A stretch of DNA of 64,000 bases, from contig NGBS01001164.1 of NCBI GenBank assembly GCA_002245135.1, forward strand, positions 186,001 through 250,000, given 5' to 3'. The notes beneath the pieces were generated by a model. It had not been told where the DNA came from and searched no databases. It was given only the letters and a program-made list of their open reading frames with translations. A program made the position numbers and the translations under genes. Source of the stretch: Proteromonas lacertae. Taxonomy: Eukaryota; Sar; Bigyra; Opalinata; Proteromonadidae. Positions 1 through 11,500 of the stretch are shown here, piece by piece. Position 1 is the stretch's first letter; each line of letters starts with the position of its first letter.

Positions 1-1185
1 ATACTTTCAAGGTGTTTTCTTAGATGAAACAGAAAAACGAAGTGCAGCTGATCAATTTCTATCATTATGTAAATGGTTATTTTCAATATTAGAAGTGAAT
101 TTCGATATAAGAGAAAATACTTCAACTGTTGATAAAATGACTCAACTCTGTATAAATATGCAGAATATTGGCATTTCCAGAGAATTAATTAGTTCAATAT
201 CTCCAGCTTCCTTATGTAAAGGATATGGAGAATCAGTTGTTACTGTATTATATTATATTTTAGAACAATGTTTATATAAACAAAATATAAAGTATATTAT
301 TATTACTTACATTTATTTATTTATTGTCTTATAGATTTGGAGTGCAATTGGAATATCCTGATGAGGAAGATGAAAGAAGAGTCTGTGAAATATTAGAAGA
401 AGAAGATAATGAAGGTGATATATTCCCTGATTATATAGAATATGATGATTATGGAAATGATAGTGAAGATGAAGAATTTGATAGTATGGAATTTTCCAAA
501 AATTATACTGAAATTGATCCAAAGTTGTGGAAAGAAGAATGTGAAAAAGTATATCCCAAATTAGAGCAAAGGATGTTGCAATCAAGAGTAATAAGATCTG
601 AATGGAGTAATAGATTAGAAGATTGGAGAAATAATAATAAAATAATCAAAAAGAGTGAACCATATTGCAGTGAGTTTTTAGATAAATTATTATCTAATTT
701 GAGATCTGAATTAGATCAAATAGAACAAAAAGAAAATACACTTTCTATCTCATTACAAAGACAGTGTGAGAATTTTAATGCAATAACTTCCTCTACTAAA
801 GAAAAGCAAGAATTATTAGTTGCTTTACAGAGTGAAATCGATGATATTTCAAGTCAATATAACTCAATGAAAGATAGAGTAAAAGCAATGAAAGATGAGA
901 TAGATTCGAGATTTAAGACTGGTAGTGATGCTGTTCCCATTGTGAAGATTAAACAAGCAATGAAACAGCTGGAAAAAGAAAATGAGAAGATGGATATTCA
1001 ATTAACGTATATTTTGTATGATTTCTATTTTTATTAGTATTACAACTGCTATGTTGAATAGATTTTCCAATAAATATGGTGAAGTGGTTAGTGATGATGA
1101 GGATGACTATGACAATAGCAAAATAAATGAGAACTCTGACAGCGAAAGTGAAGATACTCTCTCGTATAGTGCATATACTAAGTGA
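1..1185 (+). CDS. IFT57: Intraflagellar transport protein IFT57, 5' end outside window
   Basis: IFT57 is a peripheral subunit of the IFT-B train that carries cargo along the ciliary axoneme. The gene is open at the left edge (frame starts at base 2) and uses exons 1-291, 335-1006 and 1038-1185, separated by 43-nt and 31-nt introns that both start GTATAT. The first exon carries the family's calponin-homology-like part, ending in a conserved stretch containing KGYGESVVTVL. This is followed by an acidic segment (YPDEEDE) and a long coiled coil with IDPKLWKEE and VKIKQAMKQLEKENEKMD, which match the IFT57 pattern closely. The tail is acidic and serine-rich and ends with TGA. The order of these blocks is distinctive for IFT57, so the call is firm; only the N-terminus is missing. 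Confidence 0.92.
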
Positions 1186-1249
1186 CATTATTTATAAATT
1201 TTCAAATTGTTTCTTGTTGTAATTGAGGATTTAAATCGATTTTTATTAA

Positions 1250-1260
1250 AAAGCTTGATA
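1250..1260 (+). promoter_or_regulatory. CAAGCTTGA-like element upstream of NEK gene
   Basis: AAGCTTGATA lies about 75 bp before the NEK start codon. The same core (AAGCTTG) occurs 30-60 bp before at least four other start codons in this window, near 6670, 20791-20812, 36634-36654 and 57233-57246. A promoter or transcription-start role is inferred only from position and recurrence. Confidence 0.35.
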
Positions 1261-1330
1261 AAAGATTTGAGCTATTTTGTTTTTGATCTTTCTGTTATAC
1301 CAGTAGTTTTTGAAATAGAATACATTTCTT

Positions 1331-2266
1331 ATGGAAGATCGAATTGATGAATACGATATTGGGCATGCTATAGGTATATCTTTTTGTCTAATGGATTTAG
1401 GTAAAGGTCAGTATGCCGTTGTTTATAAAGCTGTGAGAAAATGTGATGGAAGTGTAGTTGCATTGAAGAAGATATCTCTTTTAGATATGATTGATGAAAA
1501 ATCAAGTATTTGCTAGTCTTTATATTTTCTTAGAACAAGCATGTTTAAAAGAAGTAAATCTATTAAAAAATATGCATCATCCAAATATAGTAAATTATAT
1601 TGATAGTTTTATTCATAAGAAACGTTTAGTGATAGTTGTTGAATGGGCAGGAGCTGGTGATTTAAGAAAACAAATAACATATGCTATAAAGAAGAAAGCA
1701 AGATTCAGTGAAAGAGTAATTTGGAAGTATTTCAAACAAATTGCAGATTCAGTTAGATATATGCATTCTAAACGAATAATGCATAGAGATTTAAAACCAG
1801 CCAATATATTTCTAAAAGAAGATGGAACAATAAAAGTAGGTGATTTTGGTTTGGGAAGAACGTTAAGTGAAAAGACATTAGCAGCGTATTCGAAGGTAGG
1901 TACTCCCTTATATATGGCTCCTGAATTACTATTAGAAAAAGGATATGATTTCTCATCCGATGTTTGGTCTTTAGGCTGTATATTATACGAATTAGCAGCT
2001 TTAAAATCTCCATTTACTGGTGATTTAATTAGAGTTTATCAAATACTAGAAAAGATTCAAAAAGCTGAATATTGCCCATTGCCTAGTTATGTTGGTAAAG
2101 AAATTAAAGAATTAGTGACGAGTATATTGCAATTAGATCCGAAGAAAAGACCAACTATTGAATATGTATATAAAATGGCAAATGAAGCTTATGAAAAACA
2201 TAGTGAAATGACATTAAAGAGAAAATCTAAATTACAGAAGACATTGAAAATGGCACAACAGAAACT

Positions 2267-2297
<31 letters not shown>

Positions 2298-3257
2298 AGT
2301 ATACCTGAAGAACATAAACAAGATATAAATGCTATTCCAAATGTGAAAGAACAATCTCAACATATTAAACAAACAACTATTACTACAGCTACTACACATT
2401 CTGATAGTAAAGACAATGATAAAGGTGAAGATATTCCTCCTCATTTAACTATTGATACTAAATGTGAGAAAACGAGAGATAAAAAGAGTAAAATAGTAAC
2501 AAAAGTCCCATCATTTGTCAATGATTTTCTACCTCCTTCTAATTATGATGATAATAACAAACCAAATAGAAGTATAAGTCCAAATACAAGTAATAATAAT
2601 AATATTAAACAACATATTAAAAGCATTGATATTCATACATCTCTCAAACTAAACCGTTTCACTATCTATCCTGATGAATTGAAAGTAGAAAGTAAAGAAG
2701 GAGTTGGAGAAACTGAAAGAATCATTACACCCACACCAAAGTTCATTATTCCTACAAGAATTCAGAAAGAAGAAACCAATGATTCATTACAAGAAATTGA
2801 TACACCATCCTCTGGACCAGAATCTCCTACAATTGCTCCATCTCCTAATATAAATAACAATGAAAGAATAACAAGTATTCCAATACTACCAACTCCAAAC
2901 AGATTCTTTGGTGAAGAAATGATGGATAAATCGTCTGATTCAATGGGTGATGATTTGAAGAATGTATTAGGTGGGGAAATTACTGGAAGAGAGCGTAATA
3001 TTGATGATAATGAGATTGATCATAGTTATTTGAGAAGTGATTCTGATACTGACAGTGATAGTGAAGGAAGTTATTCTAGTTATAGTAGTAGCAGTAGTAG
3101 TAGCAGTAGTTACTCTAGTTCAGGAAGTTATTCTTCTGGTAGTGGTAGTGGTAGTGGTAGTGGAAGTGGAAGTGGAAGTGGAGAACATTTAGTTGATAAT
3201 AAGAATTATGAGTCTAAAAGATCAGGTGTTGAAAGTAAAGATGATTACCATGTATAA
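1331..3257 (+). CDS. NEK6/NEK7-like serine/threonine protein kinase with long low-complexity tail
   Basis: A NIMA-related kinase; these act in mitosis and in ciliary or microtubule control. Exons are 1331-1373, 1401-1505 and 1534-3257 (623 residues), with introns of 27 and 28 nt. The first intron splits the glycine-loop codon and restores GKGQYAVV. Visible motifs are the VALKK lysine, HRDLKPAN (catalytic Asp near residue 135), DFGLGR, the activation segment VGTPLYMAPE, and DVWSLGCILYELAALKSPF, which is most like NEK6/7. After about residue 290 the protein is disordered. It has a glutamine run coded by CAA repeats (about 2265-2297), Asn- and Pro/Ser-rich stretches, a Ser/Tyr run and a Ser-Gly repeat (about 3088-3180). 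Animal NEK6/7 lack such a tail. All catalytic residues are present, so it should be active. The exact orthologue is uncertain. Confidence 0.88.
2265..2297 (+). repeat. CAA trinucleotide run in the NEK reading frame
   Basis: About eleven CAA units encode a polyglutamine tract just after the kinase domain. It is uninterrupted at the DNA level, so it probably varies in length between strains. Confidence 0.85.
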
Positions 3258-3392
3258 TTAATTACAAAGTGAAATAATATTAATATTAATATGTTTATTT
3301 TTTTGTTTAAAAATGAGTGGCTTGAGAGAAGAAAATAGCTTGTGCGTTTTTAATTTGAATATTATTCATTTTCTATTGATCAGAAGCAATAA

Positions 3393-5713
3393 ATGAGTAG
3401 AAAACCAACTACAGATTCTGAAGATCCATCTGTACCTTCTTTAGAATTGTCTTCTATATCATGTTTGTTGGATAACAGGAAAAGTTATAATAGTTCATTA
3501 CATGGCGAAGTATTTAGAATATGTAATCTTCTTATAGTTATCATCTAATCCAGCGACTTGTTCTCCTGATATTGTATTGTTTCATTGTAATTAGTCTTAG
3601 GAAGATGGTAATTATCCATTATATTTGTATAATCTTCATTGTTATACATTATAATATAGACAAAATCCAATTAAGAATATAATGAAAACAAACTTTTGTG
3701 TTGTTGATCCAGCAAGTAAAATAGCAGATGCATTTAAAATAGTATACAATGATAAGTATATTTTGCTTCTCTTCTCATATATTATAGTGAAGTTGTTTTG
3801 TTTATTCTTGGAGATACAGGAATTCCAGAAATATTAGAATATAAATCATTTATAAATAGTGCAGTATTGCCAAATCTCAATTTTGATTCAGAACCAGTAT
3901 AATAACTACTTATTATTTAATAAATTAGGTATCATCTGTTTTACCCAAAAGAGTACCACTTGTATCTAATGAAACAACTATAATTGCATGTATAAAACTA
4001 ATGAATGATATGGTATATTATGTTTATCATTATGTCATTTAGGATTGTGAAACGTTACTCTTAACAGAAGGTTATAACGGTGATATATCAGGATATATCC
4101 ATGAAGCAGATATATGTAGATATATACTGAATGAATATTACAATGATGATAAAGTATTGAATAAAATTCACATCAACAAAAAATATCTCAGAATTGCATT
4201 ATCTCCAAGTATAGAATATATAATAATTATATATTATATAGTTATTCAGATACCTTTAGCATTATTATCATTATTTGAAGCAATTAATGAAATATTTATA
4301 GGTTATTTGTGGATCACTGTTCCTATTATAATATTATTATTTATTGATTTAATAATAAGAATGTCTTTATTAGGACATCTCTTTTTTAATTTTCCAAATT
4401 TCTTTGATACAGCCATTATTATTATTATGTTAATCAGTTCCATTTGCTTTTATGCTAGTGATATTGAATATTTAAGTTATCTTAGTGTATTTAGAATAGT
4501 AACTGCACTTTGGTTTTTATACAAAGCATTGTGTTCTAGAAAGTCAATTGTTAAGAATTCTCAACATCTTGTTTCAAAGAATAAATCAAGATATATGGAT
4601 GATAAATTTGATTTAGATTTAACATATATTACCAGTATATATATATATATATATTCATTCTTAATTTATTATATATAGATCGTATAATAGCAATGTCATT
4701 TCCATCCAAACACTTTGAAGGCTTGTATAGAAATAATATATATGAAGTAGCCGAATTCTTTGAAAAAAGACATGCAGGTCATTATATGATGTATAATTTT
4801 TGTTGTTAATATTATTCTTAGATATAATTTATGTGAAGAAAAGAGTTATAAGCCATCTTACTTTCATGGAAATGTTAAAAGATTTCCAATTAAAGATCAT
4901 AATCCACCTCCACTAAGTATATATTATTATTATTTAATTGGTTAGAAATGATATTTGATTTTTGTAACGATGTAAGTTCATATTTAAAACAAGATCCAAA
5001 TAATGTTGTTGCTATTCATTGTAAAGGTGGAAAAGGAAGAACTGGTTTAATGATTAGTGCATATTTAGTAATGAGTGGAGTTTGTGAAACACAGACAGAA
5101 GCGTTGAAGTATTTTGCACAGAAGAGAAGTGTTGATGATAAATGCACTCAGGGAGTAACACAGCCAAGTCAGATTAGATTCTTAGATTATTTCTATAAAG
5201 CAATTAAACAATCAAGTAATTTATATAAACTGTTTATTTATTATAATTAGCACCAATGTCAATTCCTACTCGTAAATTAAAATTAGTAAAGATAGTAATG
5301 GAACATGTATAATAAATGATTTTGATAATCAATATTATGAAATAGGCAAATAGATTTACTTTATTATTCAATATATCATTCGTTTTGACAAATGGTAAAG
5401 TATTATATATATGCTTATATATCAATAGGATCCTATTCCAATATATGTATCTAAGATTGAAAGTAATCCAATTATATCAATTTCATCATCTCATACTTTT
5501 ATGATTGATAAAATTGTTGAAGATGAAATTCGTTTTGCTTGTACATCTGATCTAAATCATGAATTTTTCTTTGTATGGTTGCATTGTGCTTATGTGGACT
5601 TTCCTGTTACTAAAATTTTTAAGAAAGATATTGATTTATTGTGTAAAGATACTTCCAACAGGAAGTGTGGTGGAAGTTTCTTATTTTCATTTTATTTTGA
5701 AGAAATAGTGTAA
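3393..5713 (+). CDS. CBS-pair + voltage-sensor-like membrane domain + PTEN-type phosphoinositide phosphatase
   Basis: Thirteen exons join in frame to 643 residues: 3393-3509, 3538-3573, 3601-3626, 3660-3755, 3788-3896, 3929-4012, 4043-4634, 4679-4790, 4822-4916, 4946-5215, 5251-5306, 5346-5399 and 5429-5713. Residues about 50-170 form a tandem CBS domain (VVDPASKIADAFKIV; KRVPLVSNETTIIACIKLM, then ISGYIHEADICRYIL). Four hydrophobic helices follow (about 195-320) in the position of the S1-S4 voltage sensor. Next is a phosphatase domain with HCKGGKGRTG (catalytic Cys near residue 448), the signature of voltage-sensitive phosphatases/TPTE, and a C2 domain to the end. The family dephosphorylates phosphoinositides at the membrane. 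The S4-like helix keeps one Arg (VFRIVTALW) and lacks the usual Arg ladder. The CBS pair is not part of the usual family layout and would add nucleotide sensing. The many tiny introns are a hand prediction, but frames and domain blocks agree. Confidence 0.85.
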
Positions 5714-5832
5714 TAAATTAATATAATTTCATATGTTATAACTATTTGTTGTATTTTAATTGAATACTTAGCAACTTTATAATAATTGAATATAAAACTA
5801 ATCATTCTTGTAATTTTATTTTTTGTTTTTTA

Positions 5833-6594
5833 ATGAACGAAGAAAAGATAAGTCGATATTTGAAATGTGCTACACTAACTAATGATATTTATAGTATGTC
5901 AAAAAATGAATATTTAATGAATTCAACAATACTTATATATTTAAAAGATGTATCAAAGAATTTAGTTATAGAAAAACCATCACAACCACTACAATATATG
6001 TCAGACTACTTCAGGAGTATATTAAATGGAACTAATATTATTAACAAGGATTTTAGTTATATAATCAGTAGTTTATTGAATAGAATGAATTTTATATGGT
6101 TTTTGTCCAAATCATATAATCATATAATTGAGTTAAATAACATTAGTGCAAATGATTTGTTGTTTATAGCAAAAGAAGTCTGTAGTGATTTTGAAGAATC
6201 AATAATTACAATGTTATGTAATATACTAGATTGTACATCAAGTGATTTGATTGAAACAAAAAGGCTATTCCATTCATTTTCAGCAATAGTGTTATACTAC
6301 CCTTTCATTTCAAATTTAATATCATATAGTAAAATTTACATAGACAAAGAAAGGAAAGATCAAAGAGAAAATGGATTAAATGTGAAATTAAAAAGCACAA
6401 TTGTAAATTCAATAATAAATGCTATAATGGAAAAGACAATAAAAGCAGATCAACCGCCAATTGATGTAAAAAGTCTAATAAAAGAGAATGAAATAAAATT
6501 GAAAGGTTTAATAACTTACTTGATTGAAAATGAAGAAATTAATGTTGTAATTGATAAAATATCTCATGGAATGTTTGGAAGTAGATTAGATTAA
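5833..6594 (+). CDS. Probable tubulin polyglutamylase complex subunit 1 (TPGS1-like)
   Basis: Single-exon gene of 253 residues, all helical. Residues about 34-62 (YLKDVSKNLVIEKPSQPLQY, then MSDYF) fit the RII/Dpy-30-like docking helix pair that opens TPGS1. A hydrophobic block (FHSFSAIVLYYPFISNLI) sits where TPGS1 has its conserved late helix. TPGS1 is a scaffold subunit of the TTLL1 complex that glutamylates tubulin at basal bodies and axonemes. Its neighbour on the same strand is the SHIPPO flagellar protein. The assignment rests on motif order and not on strong identity. Other RIIa/Dpy-30-fold ciliary proteins, such as radial spoke or sperm-tail docking proteins, remain possible. Confidence 0.45.
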   Translation: MNEEKISRYLKCATLTNDIYSMSKNEYLMNSTILIYLKDVSKNLVIEKPSQPLQYMSDYFRSILNGTNIINKDFSYIISSLLNRMNFIWFLSKSYNHIIELNNISANDLLFIAKEVCSDFEESIITMLCNILDCTSSDLIETKRLFHSFSAIVLYYPFISNLISYSKIYIDKERKDQRENGLNVKLKSTIVNSIINAIMEKTIKADQPPIDVKSLIKENEIKLKGLITYLIENEEINVVIDKISHGMFGSRLD

Positions 6595-6669
6595 TTTAAT
6601 AGATAAGATAAATATGAATAAAATGATTTGTATATGATTTTTTTTATTATTTTTCAAAATTAATTTGAA

Positions 6670-6680
6670 CAAGCTTGATT
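6670..6680 (+). promoter_or_regulatory. CAAGCTTGA element upstream of SHIPPO gene
   Basis: CAAGCTTGATT lies about 40 bp before the ATG at 6710, in the short spacer after the TPGS1-like gene. The same core recurs before several other genes here. Its role is inferred. Confidence 0.35.
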
Positions 6681-6709
6681 CAAATTTAAATCGTTTTTTT
6701 TCTTTTTTA

Positions 6710-8396
6710 ATGGCTTATGTGTCTAGATTACCTCGAGGGGCTTATTTTGATCCACCAGCTACAGATGAACATGTAGGTCCAGGTACTTATCAATCTTTAA
6801 ACACATATAACTTCAATGCAAGTGCAAGTCCTTTTAACACATCCAGTCCAAGACAAACACTTGAATGTTTTAATAAAGAAGCTATGAAGAACCCAGGTAT
6901 TATTTTTATTGTTATTTTACTAAGGCCCTGGAGCATATGCAAGAGATATTCCTTTTATAACTGAAAATAATGGAGGAAAAGAATTTAAATCAAAAGTAGG
7001 ACGATTTGATTATAATATATCAGCAAATCCTGGTCCAGGTGCATATAAAACAAAAGGATTTACAGATAAATACAAAAGATCACGATCAGCACCGAAAAGA
7101 ACTCAACCATATTTTACTTGGACAAAAGTGCAAATGGCTCCAACAATACCAGCCAAATCCCAATCATATGGTTATGAAATGACAAAAAGTGGTGAATTAA
7201 TCATGTTAAAACCCAAAACTAAAATATATGCAGGTGATACAAGAGATTCAGTAGGTCCAGGTCAATATAATCCAGATAAACCGTATATATATATACATAT
7301 ATAAATGTAAACAATAGATTCACAAATCGATTAGGTGCAAAAACGAAATATAAAGTGGATAAAACAAATAGACATGATTTCACAAAAGATGGTAAAGGCA
7401 ATCCAGGTCCAGGAACCTATGATGGAGTATATTAATATATTATAATAATTGTAAATAGTTAACAAAAATGCCCTTTGAAAAACCAGTCAAACAAAGCCCC
7501 AATTTCTTATCACAAGTGAAAAAAGGACTTGTATTTGATAATACAGATGCAGTATTAACACCAGGCGTTGGTTCCTATAATCTCTACAAAGGGATCGTTC
7601 CAAAGACATCGAAATGTGGTGAATTTGATACTACAGCTCCTCGATTTGATTATAAGTATAACGGTGCTCCTGGTCCAGGTGCTTATGATCCAAATGTCGC
7701 TTCGTTTCCTCCAGTTAGAAAACTACCGAAAGGTGCACAAGAAGAAGATATTCCGAAGATTCCATTTCATTCATCGACATTTAGATTTGATCAAGGACGA
7801 GATGAAGAAGTACCTGGTGCTGGTTCTTATCCATTACCAAGCTTCTTAGAGTATATATATATATTATTTATTATATTTATTATATGTTTAGTGATTTACA
7901 AAAGAAAAAGAAATCTTCAATGTTCAATTCAAAAGTTGGTAGATTTGATTATAATATAAACTCAACACCAGGTCCTGGTACATATAAAGCTCCAGAATCA
8001 ATTCATATCAAACCATATGGTCAAAGCAGTCAATTTAAAAGTAAAAGTAAGAAAGGTGAAATATTTGTTGGTGAAAAAGACAATCCTCCTCCAGGTGCTT
8101 ATACTACACAATTATCATGGAAAACTAACCAAGGAGATCATCTTCATAAAGATAAAATACCTCGATTTGATTGGAAAACGAATGGAGTTCCAGGTCCTGG
8201 TACTTATGATACTGGAGTTGTTAGTTTACACATTGAAAAGCCTAGAAATGGCGAGATGTTAGTTAGATCCAAAAGATTTAATAATAAAATCGAGAATATT
8301 CCTGGTCCTGGTGCTTATGATGCTGAATATATGTATGGAAATCTTAATAAACCAACATTCAATATAACAATAGCAAAAGAAACTAAAAATAGATAA
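6710..8396 (+). CDS. SHIPPO/STPGR-repeat flagellar microtubule protein
   Basis: Five exons (6710-6896, 6925-7282, 7318-7426, 7459-7850, 7892-8396) give 516 residues. The protein consists of about ten Pro-Gly-Pro-Gly-x-Tyr repeats, for example VGPGTY, NPGPGAY, STPGPGTY, VPGPGTY and IPGPGAY. These are often preceded by a basic/aromatic RFDYN or RFDW segment. This is the sperm-tail PG-rich (SHIPPO, ODF3-like) repeat, found in proteins that bind along axonemal or cortical microtubules. There is no enzyme motif. The ATG at 6710 is favoured because it starts in a short spacer carrying the CAAGCTTGA element. It fits the window's other axonemal genes. The specific orthologue (CIMAP/ODF3, STPG) cannot be assigned from repeats alone. 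Confidence 0.88.
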
Positions 8397-8506
8397 TAAT
8401 AAATTCTGTAAATTTAAAATAATAATTTATGTTAAAAATATATATTGTTGTTTATGTATTATTTTAATAAACATAACAAAAACAAAATATTCAAATTTCA
8501 TGTTTA

Positions 8507-11500
8507 TTAATAATAAGTATTTCTTTCAATCCATTTTGGTTCTCTGAATATTTGGTGAGTATTCTTATCTTCATACATCACAACTGATTTTCTCATACAG
8601 AACTTTCTTAATTCATCATATAATATAATAAACATAAACCAAGGTAATGGAGCACACCAGTGGAATAATCTTAATGGTCTAGTTCCAAATGCAGTGTTGA
8701 ATGGTGGAATATAACATAACATCATACCTAACCAAGTTTCAAATATAATACCGAAGTTCATTGCTGAATTTCTCATACCTTGCTCATAAATACTATTCAT
8801 TCTTGTCTTTGAGATTAATAAATCACTCCATTGTACAACAACAATTGATACGAAATAAGCAGATTGAGCATGAGCTAAAGCTTCTTTCTGAGACATTCTG
8901 GAAGCTACATTAAGTCTAATATCGGCTTTATTCTCACCTATTTTTACAGTATTTTCAGGGAATATATATTCATTAAGATTTGTATGTTCTCCAAATGATA
9001 ATTTAGCTTCAGAGAAACACTTATCTGGATTAATACTACTACTACCAAAAGTAATACCATCATTAGAATCTTTCATTTCAACAGAGCTTTTACCACTTTG
9101 TTTTTCACTTAATACTTTATATACACCATATGGTTGATAAGTATAAGTTACTGGATCTTTTGGTCCTTTACCATCTCTTCCTAAACCATCAACTCTTGTA
9201 TCTTCAACATCCCATTTTAGCCAGTTTTGATCCCAGAATGTTGATCTTGCTGCTCTATATGGATAATATTCAACCATTCCTCTGTTATATAATGCTTGGG
9301 CTGAAGTATCTGTTACTTGAATATAGCCATTACCATAACCTGAAACATTAAAGAATCTTTCATATCCTTCTGGTTTACTATTACTACTGTCATAATTACG
9401 AGATGCAAATAAACAACTATCCAAATCACTTTGACTATGACCAGGATCATAAAACCAGAAACCTTTTTGATAAGCATCATGAATATGTTTAACAGTTTCA
9501 TTACCTTTACCATATTCTATAAAGTGCATATCATCATATTCATCACCATTAATATTTCTAAATACACCACCAGTAAATGAACAATATAATGTTTGTTTTC
9601 CCCAATTATCATTAGCACCAGCTCTCATTAATATCTTAGGTGGATAACCATAATCATCCATAACAATAAGATAAGTTAAAAATGCACACATACATTGAGT
9701 CATTCCTATCTGTAAATAGGCGAAGAAAATCAATTTACCAGTGACTAAATGGTCAGTTTTAGCATATCTTGGTGGTCTTCTCATTATATCACTTTCTGGT
9801 TCTTCCCATGCTAAGGAAATAGCTGGAACCATATCAGTACCTAAATCGATACATAAAATAGTAACTGTTGATAATGGTAATGGAATACCAACTGTAATAA
9901 AACTTAAGAATGGGAAAATTTCAGGAATATTGGAGGATAATGTATATGCAATTGATTTCTTTAAGTTATCGAAGATCAATCTTCCTTCTTCTACACCTTG
10001 TACAATTGAAGCGAAGTTATCATCTAATAAGATCATATCAGCGGCATCTTTACTTACTGCACTTCCCATTATACCCATAGCTACACCAATATCAGCTTTT
10101 CTTAAAGCTGGAGCATCATTAACACCATCACCAGTTACAGCAACAATTTCTTCTCTCTTTTGACAGTTTTCTACAATCAATAACTTCTGTTGAGGACTTG
10201 TTCTGGCAAATACAACTTGAGTGTGTTGTAAAATATCATCCCATACTTCATCAGGTGTGTCAACACCAAAATCACTTCCAGGAACAACAACTGCATCAGC
10301 TAAAGCAGGTTCTCTATAACCATTTTCAGCTGTTCTTGGTTTTGGATTCTTTTCATCATAGAAACCATTCTTTCTATTGATTTCAACTAATTCATCTTCA
10401 GTTTCAGTCCAAATAATACCAACTTTCTTTGAAATAGCTTTAGCTGTAATTGGATGATCACCAGTTACCATAATAACTCTAATTCCAGCAGTTTTACATT
10501 TAGCAACAGCACCAGGTACTTGTGGTCTTGGAGGATCAATCATAGCAGTCATTCCTATGAAGTTTAATGGAGTTGTACAATGATCTCTTTCATATAATTG
10601 TTCATTAATCTTATCTGGATTTTCCCAACATTCACCTAATGGGAAGTTTGGTTTATCAGTTTTGTATGCATAATCATCTTTGTATTTATCTGCATCTAAT
10701 TCTAATTCAGCAAAACCTAATACTCTTAAACCTCTTTTCGATAATTCAATTTGTAATTTTTCAATTTCACTCATTTTTTCTGGTGTTAAATCATGTAAAT
10801 TTCCTTCTTTATCATAATATTTATTACATCTTCCTAATATTCTTTCTGGAGCACCTTTCATTGTTATTAAATGGTTTGGTTTTCCTGATTGTTTATTAAT
10901 AGATAATTGGTATTTGTTGGTTGAATTGAATGGAATTTCTTTAATCAATGGATATTCCTTTCTATAATCTTCGATATTATCAGTTATACCTGAGAATCCT
11001 TGTACATATTTAATCAATGCATTTTCACTAGCATCTCCAATAGGAATCCATTGAATCTTCTTTTCTACCACATTACCTAATTTAACCTCTTTAATAAATG
11101 GTTGTCTTACTTCTTTACCATTTTCATATACAATATTTCCTTTTTCATCATGTAATAACATACTGTTTTCATCCCATTTAGCTTTATTACAGATTGTTGC
11201 ACATCTCATTAACTTCTTAAAACAGTTACTTTCTTTATCGGTTGTTGCTTTATCATATAATGAACATTCACAATCATAAATATATGTATCAAACATTAAG
11301 TTTGTTACAGTCATCATATTCTGAGTTAATGTTCCAGTTTTATCACTGCAAATACATGTAGTTGAACCTAATGTTTCTACACCTTCTAAATTCTTGACTA
11401 ATACATTCTTTAAATACATTCTATTAGCAGTTAATGTCAAACATACAGTAACTGTAGCTAATAAACCTTCAGGAACATTAGCTACAATAATACCAATCAT

